Shown: positions 11,416 through 22,416 of the stretch, one piece after another
Layout of the letters: each line of letters opens with the position of its first letter
How positions within the stretch are numbered: position 1 is the stretch's first letter
Source of the DNA: Orientallactaga sibirica
Taxonomy: Eukaryota > Chordata > Mammalia > Rodentia > Dipodidae
Assembly (NCBI GenBank): GCA_036365145.1
Contig: JAEOAD010000015.1
Span: 8,425,501-8,489,500 of the forward strand
DNA length: 64,000 bases
Reading direction: 5' to 3'
Notes under the pieces: generated by a model
Told to the model about the DNA's origin: nothing
The model's database searches: none
What the model saw: the letters and a program-made list of their open reading frames with translations, nothing else
Translations under genes and position numbers: made by a program

Positions 11416-12600
11416 ATGGAAGGAACCCCAACAAGGTTTCCTAGTCCCACAATGGAAGTCTGTAATCAAAACAAACAAGAGACATCAGGATCAGATCCCC
11501 AAAATGAAGACACAAGCTATGTGACCCTGGCCAAGCAATTTGCAAAACTTTCAGAAAATCAACAAAAGACCAACAATTATGTACATACTGTTCTTGCTAT
11601 GTTGGACATAATTAAAAATAAAAGAACAACAAAAAACCAAAAACCAACCAACCAACCAACCAAACAAACAAACAAACAAACAGGGAGTCTTCCAAAGATA
11701 GTTAAGTGAGCTGAAGGAGAGCCAAAAAAAAAAAAAAAGATCTCAATAATCAGCTGACTAAGCTCAATGAAAACATATATAAATGCAAGGATGAATTCCA
11801 AGAAACATTAGGAAAATCATAAAATGACCTGAAAAGGGAACTCAACATAGGGATGGATACTATACAGAAAAATGCAATAGAAAATACAAACCAAATTGAA
11901 CAAGTCCAAACCTCTCTAGAAGCCCTCAAAAACAAAGTCAGTAATGCAGAGGACAGAACCTCAGAAATGGAAAACAAGACAAAAGAAACAGTTTATGAGT
12001 CCAAAGAGTTGAACAAGTTCAAAAATTTTTGTGAAAAGAACATGAGGGAACTGTGAGATATCCTTAAATGTGCCAATATTTGGATCATGGGTATACCACA
12101 AGGGAAAGAAATTCAGACCAAAGGCATGAAAAACTTATTCAATGAAATTATCGATGAAAACTTTTCTACCCTCTCAAAAGAAAGTCCCATCAAGATACAA
12201 GGTGTTAACAGAACTCCAAACAGACTTGACCAAAGGAGAAATTCTCCAAGACATACTATCATTAAGACTCTAAATATTGATAACAAAGAGAAAGTCCTAA
12301 GAGCAGCAAGAGATAAACAGCACATTATATATAAAAGTAACCTCATCCGAATTACCTCAAAATTCTTAATGGATACCCTGAAAGCCAGTAGGGCCTGGAA
12401 TGGTACAGTCAAATTCTAAGAACATATGGATTCCAACCCAAACTACTGTACCAAGCAAAAGTATCCCTCATAATAGATGGCGAAAAAAAGTCAGCTCTAG
12501 AACTAAATGAACACAAAGCCAAACCTATAGAGAGCACTTCAAAGAATTCTCCACACAGAAGAGTCAATCAACCAATCTCAAGAGCCTATAAAAAGCAGAC
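11416..12600 (+). pseudogene. L1 ORF1 relic (RNA-binding chaperone)
   Basis: In L1, ORF1 encodes the trimeric RNA-binding protein that coats L1 RNA. The relic reads from about 11416 through a coiled-coil part (11853-12056: heptad-like EQVQTSLEALKNKVSNAEDR). The RNA-recognition and C-terminal part follows at 12087-12419, with QRRNSPRHTIIK and LRAARDKQHIIYKS. At least two frame changes or stops (near 11709 and 12054) break it. A CCAA/CAAA microsatellite has expanded at 11643-11682. The open frames 11416-11709, 11853-12056 and 12087-12419 are pieces of the same relic. Confidence 0.85.
11643..11682 (+). repeat. (CCAA)n(CAAA)n microsatellite within ORF1 relic
   Basis: About four CCAA units followed by five CAAA units. 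In frame it encodes a NQPTKQTNKQT-like stretch within the 5' half of ORF1. Confidence 0.9.
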
Positions 12601-12645
12601 CACAATAACTAAACTCAGAGAAGGCTCAACAACTACAAAGTCCAA

Positions 12646-12961
12646 GAAAACAGTTATTACCCTAAACAATAATGACTTTAATTCACCCATCAAGAGGCAC
12701 AAGTTAACAGAGTGGGTCAGAAAAATGGACCCTTCAATATGCTGTCTTCAAGAAACCCACCTCACCACTAAAGACAGACACCTATTCTGGGTGAAAAGGT
12801 GGAAAATGATATTCCAAGTGAATGGAAATAAGAAACAAGGAGGTGTTGCTATATTAATATTGGATAAAATAGACTTCAAACCAAAAGTAATCAAAAAAGA
12901 CAAAGAAGACCACTTCTTACTCATCAAAGGAATGATCGATCCAAGAGAGTATCACAATCAT

Positions 12962-12992
<31 letters not shown>

Positions 12993-15602
12993 GAGGAAAG
13001 GTCTCACTTTGGTCCAGGCTGACCTGGAATTAACTACATAGTCTCGGAGTAGCTTCAGACTCACAGTGATCCTCCTATCTCTGCCTCCCAAGTGCTGGGA
13101 TTAAAGGTATGTGCTACCATGCCTGGCTACAATCATCAATTTTTATGCACCAAAACAGGTGAACCACAGTTCATAAAACAAAACATACTTGACAACAAAA
13201 TGGAAATAAACACCAACATCATTATAGTTGTGGACTTCAATACTCTACTACCAGCAATAGATCATCCAAGCAGAAAATCAACAGGGAAGTAAGAGAGCTC
13301 AACAACAGTATAGATCTAGACCTAATGGACATCTACAGAACATTCTACCCCAAATCTACAGAATACACATTCTTCTCAGCAGCCCATGGAATTTGCTCCA
13401 AAATAGATCATATACTGGGCTATAAAGCCTGCCTCGAGTAATTTAGGGAAATTGAAACAACTTCCTGCATGATATCAGGCCACAATTCTGTAAAGCTAGA
13501 AATTAACAAGAGATGTGCCAGGAACTCTATCAGGTCCTAGAGATGGAAAAACACACCTTTAAATAGTAAATGGGTAATGGGTGAAATAAAAAATGAAATT
13601 ACAAAACTTTTAGAAGTGAATACAATGAGAACACATCATACCAAAACTTATGGGGCACAATGAAGGCAGTCCTTAAGGGAAAATTCATAGCACTAAATTC
13701 CTTCATAACAAAGAGATCCCAAATCAATAACCTAACCATGTATCTAAAGGCTCTGGGAAAACAAGAATCATCCAATGCAAAAACTCCAGACAGAAAGAAA
13801 TAATCAAGATCAGAGCAGAAATTAATGAATTGGAAACTAAGAAAATAAAGAAAATTGATAAAGCAAAGAGCTAGTTCTTTGGGGGAAAAAAAACAAGGTT
13901 GATAAACCCCTGACCAATTTGATTAAGTGAAAAAAAGAGATGGGTCAAATTAACAAATTAGAAATGAAAAAGGAGAGATGACAAATTTGAAGAATCAACA
14001 GGACTTACTTCCGAAACCTCTACTCCACAAAACTAGGTAATCTGGAAGAAATGGATAAATTCCTGGACACATATTACCTATATAAACTAAACTCAGAGCA
14101 TATTAATCTGCAAAATAAGCCTATCACACCCATTGAGATTGAAAAGTTAAGCAAAAACCTCCCCCAAAAGAAGAGTCCAGGACCAGATGACTTATCAGCC
14201 AAATTCTATCAAACCTTTATGGAAAAACTGAAACCAATTTTTCTCAAACTGTTCCAAATAATTGGAAAACAGGGAAAGCTCCCTAACTCCTGTTATGAAG
14301 ATAGTATCACCCTAATACCAAAACCAGATATAACAAGAAAAGAAAAAGTATAGGCCTATATACTGGATGAACTTAGATGCAAAGATCCTAAACAAAATCC
14401 TGGCAAACCAAATTCAACAACACATCAAAAGCAGTATCCACCTTGATAAAGTAGGCTTCATCCCAGGAATGCAAAGGTGGTTCAACATAAAGAAATCTGT
14501 CAATGTAACACACCACATAAATAAGCTTAATCACAAAAACCACATGATCATTTCAATAGATGCAGAAAGGGCCTTCGACAAAATACAACATCACTTCATG
14601 ATCAAAATGTTGGAGAGAATAGGCCTGGCCAGTTTATACCCTAACATAATAACCTATAGCCAAAATAATACTTAATGGGGAAAGACTCAAGGAATTCCCA
14701 TTGAGATCATGAACAAGAAAGGGGTGCCCACTACCAGCTCTGCTCTTTAACATAGGAGAAACAATAAAAGGGATACAAATTGGAAAGGAAGAAGTTAGCT
14801 CTATTTGCAGATGACATGATTTTATACATAAGTGGTCTGAGAACATCCATGTTAAAATTTTTAATGGTGATTAATTCCTTCAGCAAAGTAGCAGGATACA
14901 AAAATCCATGCACAAAAATCCTTTCTATATGAAAAAGACAAAAATAGACAAAGAAATTAGTGACATTGTCCCATTTGCAATAGCAACAACAACAAAGAAA
15001 CCATGGAATAACACTAACCAAGGATGTGAGAGACCTTTACAATGAAAACATAAAAACACTCAAGAAAGAAATTGAGGAGGACTTGAGAAGATGGAAAGAC
15101 TCCCAATCTCCTGGATAGGCAGAATTAACATTGTGAAAATAGCAATCCTACAAAAAGCAATATACAGATTTAATGCAATATCAATATAAATCCCAGCCTT
15201 ATTCTTCTCAGAGACAGAAAAAAATGTTCTCAAAATCCACATGGAATGGCAGTAGGCCTCAAATATCCAAGCACATCCTCAGCAAAAGAAACACCTCTAG
15301 AGGCATTAACATACCTGATCTAAAGCTCCATGCCTCAGTTCAGAGATATTTGCTCAACCATGTTTATAGCTGCTCAATTCATAATAGTTAAGAACTGAAC
15401 TTAAATCAACCCAGATGCCCATCATTGGATGAATGGATAAGCAAGATGTGGTCTATCTACATGATGGAATTCTATTCAGCAGTAAGAAAAAAAATGACAC
15501 AATGAAATTTGTAGAAAACATGGTCAAACTTGGAACAGAGCATACTCAGTGAATTCACCCAATAACAGAAAGACAATCATTGCATGGTTTCACTCATCTA
15601 CA
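12646..15602 (+). pseudogene. L1 ORF2 relic (endonuclease/reverse transcriptase)
   Basis: ORF2 encodes the nicking endonuclease and reverse transcriptase that insert L1 copies. The endonuclease start is visible (NSPIKRHKLTEW, then CCLQETHLT with the catalytic-type glutamate, 12680-12765). RT segments follow: KSPGPDDLSAKFYQ near 14175, [12 protein letters not shown] near 14560 (motif A), and FADD at 14804-14815 (motif C, both aspartates intact). A B1 insertion at 12964, several frameshifts, and a jump near 15325-15335 break the gene. At that jump the text passes from NIPDLKL straight into the far C-terminal region. About 0.9 kb is missing there compared with the copy at 32885-33830. Confidence 0.85.
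12964..13128 (-). mobile_element. B1 SINE in L1 ORF2, 10-bp TSD
   Basis: The T run at 12964-12992 is the inverted A tail. It is followed by the inverted B1 body (CAGGCTGACCTGGAATTAAC, CCCAAGTGCTGGGATTAAAG). The TSD ACAATCATCA is at 12954-12963 and 13129-13138. Confidence 0.95.
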
Positions 15603-15757
15603 ACTCCTAACCTGGATCTGTCTGTGATGGTGACATACCTAATAGGCATCTTGAGGACTGGACATTAGGAAGAATAGTACAATAGTATTGGAATGGGGCC
15701 AGGGAGGAGGGAAAAGATAGTTCCAATACATGATGTATCCATACAAAGTATGTTCTT

Positions 15758-15790
15758 TTTTTAAAAATATTTTTTATTATTTATTTATTT

Positions 15791-15833
<43 letters not shown>

Positions 15834-15986
15834 GGTGTGCCAGGGCCTCCAGCCACCGCAAACGAACTCCAGATGCATGCACCCCCTTGTGCATCTGGCT
15901 TACATGGGTCCTGAAGAATCAAGCCTCGAACCGGGGTCCTTAGGCTTCATAGGCAGCGTTTAACCACTAAGCCATCTCTCCAGCCC
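15758..15986 (-). mobile_element. B2-type SINE in L1 3' UTR, with TSD
   Basis: (AG)n at about 15797-15830, the short-subfamily body (AACGAACTCCAGATGCATGC), and the inverted 5' end. The TSD is AAAGTATGTTCTT (15745-15757) against AAAATATGTTCTT (15987-15999). Confidence 0.93.
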
Positions 15987-16016
15987 AAAATATGTTCTTA
16001 ATAAAAAAATAAAATA

Positions 16017-16254
16017 GGGCTGGAGAGATGGCTTAGTAGTTAAGGAAATTGCCTGCAAAGCCAAAGGACCTAGATTTGATTCCTCAGTACCCACGTAAGC
16101 CAGATGCTCAAGGGGCTGCATGTATCTGGAGTTCATTTGCAGTGGCTAGAGGCCCTGGCTTGCCCATTCTCTCTGTCTGTCTCTCTCTCTCTCTCTCTGC
16201 ATGCAAATAAATAAAAATAAAAATAAAATTTTATAGATAAAATACATTTAAAAA
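16017..16254 (+). mobile_element. B2-type SINE in L1 A-tail
   Basis: Starts GGGCTGGAGAGATGGCTTAG (A-box region), continues to AAGCCAGATGCTCAAGG, and ends in a CT run and an AAATA-rich tail. It sits in the A-rich tail of the plus-strand L1, just before that L1's 3' TSD. Confidence 0.9.
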
Positions 16255-17033
16255 AGAAGTCTACATACTGATTCCATAGTATTGTCCAAGTTTGCACTAC
16301 CACCTGCAGTGGGTACGGGTTCATCTTTCCCCATAGCCATGCCAGCCTTTGTTGTCATTCAATTTTTTGATGAAAGCCATTCTGAATGGAGTGAGATCAA
16401 ATCTCAAAATTGTTTTTATTTGCATTTCTCTGTTGAATAATGATGTTGAACATCTCTTTAATTGTGTAATGGCCATTTCTATTTTTTCCTTTAATAATTC
16501 TATCTTCAAATCTTTATGTCTTTTTGGATTGGGTTGTTTTTTTTTTTATAGTTTAGTTTTTCTTGTTTTTAGTTCTTTGTAGACTCTACATATTAGACCC
16601 TTTATCAGAAATATAGCCTGAAAAGATTTTCTTCCATTCTGAGAGATGTTTATTAACTCTGTTGATGGTTTTCTTGTCTATTCAGTAGCTTTTCAGTTTC
16701 ATGAGTTCTCAGTGGTGGAGTGTTGATCTTGGCTATTGAGGTTTTATTCAGGAAGTCTTTCCCTATGCCTACATCATGGAGTGGCCTCCCTGTTTTGTCT
16801 TCTAGTTGTTCTAGAGTTTCAGGTCTTTTATTGAGGTTCTTAATCTATTTAGAGTTAACTTTTGTGCAGGGTGAGATAAGGGAGTCTAATTTCATTGTTC
16901 AATATGTGGTTATCCTATTTCTCTAGTACCATGTGTTGAAGATGCTATCTTTTTTCCAAGGTGTATGCTTGGCCTCTTTGTCAAAGATGATGTAGCTGTA
17001 TTTGCTTGATTTTAGATGGGAGAGAGAGAGAGA

Positions 17034-17297
17034 GGGGTCCTCTGGCTTTATAGGCAAACATCTCCAGCCCAGACATATTTCTTTTTTTTTTTTTTTACTT
17101 TTTGTTTGTTTTTAATATTTTATTTTTATTTATTTGTTTCAGAGAGAGAAGAGAGGGAGAGAATGGGCACTCTAGGGCCTCCAGCCACTGCAAATGTATT
17201 CCAGATGCATGTGCCTCCTTGTGCATGGGTCCTGGAGAGTCAAATTGGGGTCCTCTGGCTTTATAGGCAAACATCTCCAGCCCAGACATATTTCTTT
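17034..17297 (+). repeat. 51-bp perfect direct repeat, 213-bp offset
   Basis: 17034-17084 and 17247-17297 are identical. Each covers the inverted 5' end of a SINE plus the flank AGACATATTTCTTT. The left copy has lost the rest of its SINE. A local duplication of SINE plus flank followed by deletion is the simplest reading. Confidence 0.85.
17108..17283 (-). mobile_element. B2-type SINE
   Basis: T-rich tail, AG-rich run, GGGCCTCCAGCCACTGC, GATGCATGTGCCTCCTTGTG, and an inverted 5' end at CATCTCCAGCCC. The tRNA-like 5' region is shortened. Confidence 0.85.
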
Positions 17298-17841
17298 CTT
17301 GACAATATTTTTGGCTGCCTTTTACTGGTGTCAAGCCTTCTGTTGCCCTTCCCCTGCGTTGTTCTTATCAATTTTGAAACTCCCTTTTTTCTGTCTCTAT
17401 GAAAAGAGCATTGGTGTTTTAATTTTATGTGTTGGGCCCACATTTGGTGGTATCTTGATTGAGCTCATTTTTTGTACCTGGTTTTAAAGTTCCCAATGAG
17501 TTCCATACCACTATTGATCTTTTGCCAAATCAAGGATGGCCATTTCACAATATTAATTCTTGCAAGTTGTTTCCCTTAGAGCATGGACAGAGGTCTTTCC
17601 AACTTCTCTCTGGTCTAGCTAACTGTCACTGATCTTCAGATTTGAACTTCAGTGTTTTTAGGTTTTCAGTAGGGTTTGCCATTAACCTTTGGTGGGTCAC
17701 CAAGAACTTGACAGAAGTCTGTCTATTTTGTTTAGGTGTTTCAGATCAACAGCTCTATGCTGGCACTGGGAGTTATTTAATTTAATTTTAAGTCTACCTA
17801 GGAAGATGAGGGAAGAAAAAAATTGAGAGGGAGGGAGAGAG

Positions 17842-17878
<37 letters not shown>

Positions 17879-19604
17879 AGAGAGAAGCAGGACAAAATTA
17901 AGGTTGGCCTTCATGATGCTCTCTCCAGGTTCCTGTGGTTCGGTGTTCCCTCTGCGGGCCTGTTGAAGGATCAATGTGTTGTTCTCCCTCCCATTCCCTT
18001 TCACCCTCCCTTTTGTCTGGGCTTCAGAGTGTTTATTTGTTTATCATGGTTTCAGGTTAGGAGTGACAGATAAACGAGGAAGGAACTACTGAGGATGATC
18101 TGTTCCATGTTTGACCATTTTTTGACAATATATTTGCTATTTTGTTCTTCTTATCAATTTTGAAACTAATTTTTTCTCTCTCCACTTTTTGGGATTGTTT
18201 ATCCTGTATATTGCTTTGTAGGATGGCCAAGCAATCCCTGAGCATTTATTTCTTTCTTCAGTGTTTTTAGGTTTTCTTTGTATGTGTCTTTACTTTCTTG
18301 TTTAATGATATTCTAATTTAATTTAATTTAATTTAATTTTGTGGCTATTGAAAATTGAATATTGTTGCTTATCTTTCTCCATATGTTTATGTTTGGAAGA
18401 TAGGAAGGCTACTGATTTTTGTATTTTTGTATATTGCTTTTGTACCCTGCCACTTTACTGAAAGAATTCATCACCTTTAGGAGTTTTTTGGTGGAGTCTT
18501 TTGGGTCACTTTTATAAAATCATGTCACCTGCAATTGGCTTGAGTTTTGTCTTACCAACTTGTATCTCTTTTTGTTGTTGTTTCTCTTATCTCATTGATG
18601 GAGCTAAAATTTCAAGTACATGTTCAAAAACAATGGTGAGAGTGGCCACCACTCTCTTGTTTCAGACCTTAATGGGAATGCTGGCAGTTGTTTCCCATTT
18701 AGTGTGATCTGGGCCCTAAGCAAATTAAAAACAGCCTTCATTATGTTGAGATATGGTCCCTCCATCTCAAGTCTCTCTAGTGTGTTTTAATCATACAAAG
18801 GTGTTGTAATTTGTGAAAGTCCTCTTTTGCATCTACTGAAATAATCATGTGATTCTTATGTTTAAGTTCATATATGTGAAGAATTATACTTATTGATTTA
18901 TATATGTTGACCATACCTGCATCCCAAGGATGAAACCTACTTGATAGAGGTGGATGATGCTTTCAATGTGTTCTTGGATTCATTTTGCAAGGATTTTACT
19001 GTGAATGTTTGCATTCATTAGGTATATTAGTCCATAATTTTATATTCTTGTTTCTTTTCAGTCTGGTTTATGTATTTGAGTAATACTGACTTCATCGGAG
19101 TTTTAGGGCATTCCCTGTTTTTAATTCTATGAATAATTTCAGAAGAAGTGGTTTTAGTTCTTGAATGAAGACTTGGTAGAACTCAGCCTGGACTTTTTTT
19201 TGTTGGGAGATTTTTGATCACTTTTCAAATTTGTTAGAGATAATATGTTTGTTTATCAAGTATATCTGTTCTGGGCTTAGTTTTGAAAGGTGATATGAGT
19301 TCAGGAATTCATCCATTTCATCCAGGTTTTCCAATTTTGTGGAATACAGGTTTTGGAAATATGCCCTGATGATTCTTTAAATTTTACTGGTATCAGTTTT
19401 GACATCTCCATTTTTTATTTCTAACATTGTTGATTTGAGCCTTCTCTTTTTCTACTTTCGATAATTTTTAAATTGTTTTCTTTCTTTCTAGTTCATCTAT
19501 TTCTGCTTTTATCTGATAATTTCTTTTCCATCTCATACTTTTGGACTTAGATTATTCTTGCCTTTCCAGTGCCTTAAAGTGGATATTTATTTATTTAAGA
19601 TCAC

Positions 19605-19765
19605 ATTATTTTCAAATTTTTTTTTAACTGATAACTTCTCTACTTACAGACAAAAAACCATGATATTTCTCTCTCCTCCCTCCATTCCCCTTCAGAACTC
19701 CATTCTCCGTCATATCCCCTCTCCATTAGTCTCTCTTTTAATTTGATGTCATCAGCAATACCTTC
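19605..19765 (-). mobile_element. Short L1 3' end fragment nested in older L1
   Basis: Matches 56365-56545 and, inverted, 770-930: ACAAAAAACCATGATA-like, CTCCATTAGTCTCTC and ATTTGATGTCATCA blocks. It is the A-tail end of the 3' UTR in minus orientation. Confidence 0.65.
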
Positions 19766-20767
19766 ACTTTATTTTTGTAATGTGGGATGTGGGTGTTTAG
19801 ATATGTAAACTTCCTTCTTAGAACTGCCTTCATTTGGTCCCATAAGTTTTGGTATGTTGTTTTTCATTGTCATTTAGTTCTATAAATTTAATAATTTCCT
19901 TCCAGAGTTATTCCAAAACCTATTCAATGTTCAATAGTGAGTTGTTCATTCTCTAGGGATTGGTGTGTTTTCTGTTGTTACTGTTGTTGATTTCTAGGCT
20001 TAATGCTTTGTGCTTGGATATAAGGCAGGGAATTATGTCAGTTTCTTTGTCTTTGTGGAAATGTGCTTTATGCCCTAATATATGGTCTATTTGAGAGAAG
20101 TTCCATGAGCTGCTGAGAAGAATATGCATTCAGAATAATTAGAGTGGAATGTTCTATAGATGTAATTTAAGTCTATTTGATCTATGATGTTATTTGCCTC
20201 CATTGTTTCTCTACTTGGAGAATCTGTCTATTGAAAATAATGGGGCATTAAAGTCTCCTATTATTGTATTGGGATTTATATCTGTTTATTAGCTAGTAAA
20301 TTTTGCTTTGAAAAATTAGGTGCCCCTGTGTTTGCTGCATATAAGTTTATGATTGCAATATTCTCTTGATGAATTGTTTCATTATGAGTGTGAAGGGTTC
20401 TTCCTTATCTCTTTTGATTACTTTTTGTTTAAAGTTTATTTTATCAAAATTCAATATAGCCACTACTGCTTATTTCTAGTTTCAATTGGCTTGGACTATT
20501 GGAATATCCTTTTCCATTTTTTACCCTAAGGTGGTATTTATCTTTAACTGTAAGGTGGTATTTTGTTGACAGAAATGGATAGATCCAGCTTTCTGATCTA
20601 GCCTGTTAACCTGTCTTTTGACTATGAAGTTGAGTACATTGAAATTCAAAGTTAAATTTTGAGGTGTGAGTTAATTGTTGTTTTATTGAAGGTTTTGTGG
20701 ACTTTGATATTTTCTTGTTATTTGCATGTTTTTTATGTCCATTCTGGTTTCTTTCCAGTAAAATATT

Positions 20768-20958
20768 TTATTGTTACTTATTTATTTATGTAAGAGTGGG
20801 GGAAGAATGGGCACAACAGGGCCTCCAGCCATGGTGAATGAACTCTAGACTCATATGCCACCATGTACATCTGCCTTACATGGGTACTGGGCAATCAAAC
20901 CTGGGTCCTTAGGATTCACAGGCAAGCATCTTAAGCACTAAGCCATCTTTGTAGCCCC
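20768..20958 (-). mobile_element. B2-type SINE
   Basis: Body GGGCCTCCAGCCATGGTG and CTTACATGGGTACTGGGC, with the inverted 5' end CACTAAGCCATCTTTGTAGC. It interrupts the region between the ORF2 start and the ORF1 relic of the older L1. Confidence 0.88.
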
Positions 20959-20989
20959 GTTATGTTTTCTTTTTCTTTCCTCATGTGCA

Positions 20990-21945
20990 TGTTGCTTCAT
21001 CTCCTGAGTGTGGAGTATTCCTTGAAGTATTCTCTATAGGGATGGCCTGGGGTTCATGTAATCATGAAGCTCATTTGTATAGTGAAGTGTTTTCTTTCAC
21101 CATCTAGTAGCACGGATAATTTTGCTGGGTATAATTTTGGTTGTTAGCCATGGTTTTATAGATTTTTGAATACTTTAGTCCAAGCTCTTCTGGCTTTAAT
21201 AGATTCCATTGAAAAATATGAGGTAATTCTGATGGACTTACCCCTGTCTGTAATGAGCTGTTTTTCCTCTTACAGCTTTTAGCATTCTCTCCTTGTTTAC
21301 TGTGTTTAATGTTTTGATGATTATGTGATGTGGAAAATCTCTTCTCAGATCTTGTTTATGTGGTGTTCCGTGGACCTCCTGTACCAGGATCAGTCTATCT
21401 TTTGTAAAGTTGAGAAATTTTTCTTCTATAACTTTGTTGAAGATATTCTTTATACTCTTGGCCTTTATTTCTTCCCCTTTCTATATGCCTATAATTCAAA
21501 TATTTGTTCTTTTAAGGTGTCCCAATCTTTTCTCATGTCATGTCATTGATTTCTAAAATTCTGTCCAAAGTAGACCCTCCATGTGGCCTATTATGGTGAT
21601 TAGGCTTTGGGAGCCTTTTAAGATGTTTATTTCATTTCTGTTTTTTCTTATTATTTTCTTTAGCATTTTCATCTCTTCTTGGAACTCCATTTTCATTTAT
21701 TGATTTAATAATTTTATTGTCTTTTGGAGCTCATTCCTGCATTTGGATATGTCCTCATTGAGCTTGTCCCATTGTCTTATGAGCTCATTTATGTGTTGAT
21801 TGTCCTCAAATTCCTTTTGCCTTCTATTGTTCTCATTTTGATTATCTTTGATTTGATTAAGCCATCTATGGAGTGTTATTTCCTGATTCTCTTTGGTTTC
21901 ACTCAGCCATTGATTGAGTTGTTCCTGCTGATTGTCATTCATTTA
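20990..21945 (-). pseudogene. L1 ORF1 relic of the older L1
   Basis: Around 21390-21470 the minus strand reads as IFNKVIEEKFLNFTKD, like the RNA-recognition region of ORF1 (IFNKIIEENF-type). 21697-21942 is a charged, Gln/Asn-rich coiled-coil frame (QWLSETKENQEITLHRWLNQ). These are the two halves expected of the L1 RNA-binding protein. Stops and frameshifts separate them. Confidence 0.7.
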
Positions 21946-22187
21946 TTTCATCCATTCTGGAGGTCTTTTTGTCACATTTCTTCAAATTCATTAAACCATC
22001 CTTTGATTTATAATTTGAATTCTTTTTGACAAGTTTCTCCATTTCTTTAGCCATTCTTGGAGCTTGTATTTGATTACTCTTTGTCCAGTTTATTCCTATG
22101 CAAGCAGCCATTTTTTCATAGGCTCATTAAGTTTGTTTAAAATGTTTGTTGAAATTTCATTTTGTGATTCTATGTCTTGAGTTTTCT

Positions 22188-22416
22188 TTTCTTTAATATG
22201 AGAGAACAAGAGTGGGTGAATGAAAGAGAATTGGCATGTCAGGCTCTCCAGCCACTGTGATTGGACTGCAAGCATGTGCACTGCCTTGTATGCACATGTG
22301 ACCTTGCATGCTTGTTTCACCTGGTGCATCTGTTTTACATGGGATCTGGAGAGTTGAACATGGGTCCTTAGGCTTCTCAGGAAAGGGCCTTTTCCACTGT
22401 GCCATCTCTCCAGCCC
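22188..22416 (-). mobile_element. B2-type SINE, variant with ATGTGACCTTGCATGC
   Basis: Has the third-variant marks GACCTTGCATGCTTG and GAGAGTTGAACATGGGTCC. The TSD TGTCTTGAGTTTTCT (22173-22187) against TGTATTGAGTTTTCT (22417-22431) has one mismatch. Confidence 0.9.

Larger units (their letters stand above)
10093..16016 (+). mobile_element. 5'-complete LINE-1 with 16-bp TSD, degenerate
   Basis: The order is 5' UTR (10093-11415), ORF1 relic, ORF2 relic, 3' UTR and an A-rich end near 16001-16016. It is flanked by AGAAGTCTGCATACTG at 10077-10092 and AGAAGTCTACATACTG at 16255-16270, a 16-bp TSD with one mismatch. It interrupts an older antisense L1. A solo LTR (10788-11181), a B1 (12964-13128) and a B2-type SINE (15758-15986) sit inside it, and another SINE (16017-16254) sits in its tail. 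Frameshifts, stops and a large ORF2 deletion make it inactive. Confidence 0.9.
16271..20690 (-). pseudogene. L1 ORF2 relic of the older L1
   Basis: Minus-strand words typical of L1 ORF2 run in the expected order. LKRCSTSLFNREMQIKT lies in the cysteine-rich C-terminal part (16321-16509). The RT active-site neighbourhood is near 18515-18545. A degraded endonuclease start (NFIVKRQVNRLDQK, compare NSPIKRH) is near 20590-20640. At the active site the codons read AGD, not ADD (18524-18532). No long open frame remains. 17765-18060 contains an (AG)n block and sequence I cannot align to L1. The ORF2 text around 17356-17660 seems to be partly repeated at 18143-18275. Confidence 0.7.
16271..22187 (-). 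mobile_element. Older L1, 5' part (ORF2 and ORF1 relics)
   Basis: This is the continuation of 8385-10092 after the inserted L1. Minus-strand translation runs from the ORF2 C-terminal region near 16300 back to the ORF2 start near 20690 and ORF1 at about 20990-21945. It is heavily diverged and carries inserted SINEs (17108, 20768), a small L1 3' end fragment (19605) and a local duplication (17034/17247). Confidence 0.75.

Noticed and set aside
14051..14675. RT-like frames with intact motifs A and C
   Set aside because: As a functional gene this fails: stops, frameshifts, a B1 insertion and a large deletion break ORF2, so it is annotated as a relic only.
16017..16100. tRNA-like A-box and B-box sequences
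   Set aside because: These are the tRNA-derived heads of SINEs. The cloverleaf is not preserved and a SINE body and tail follow, so no tRNA gene is called.
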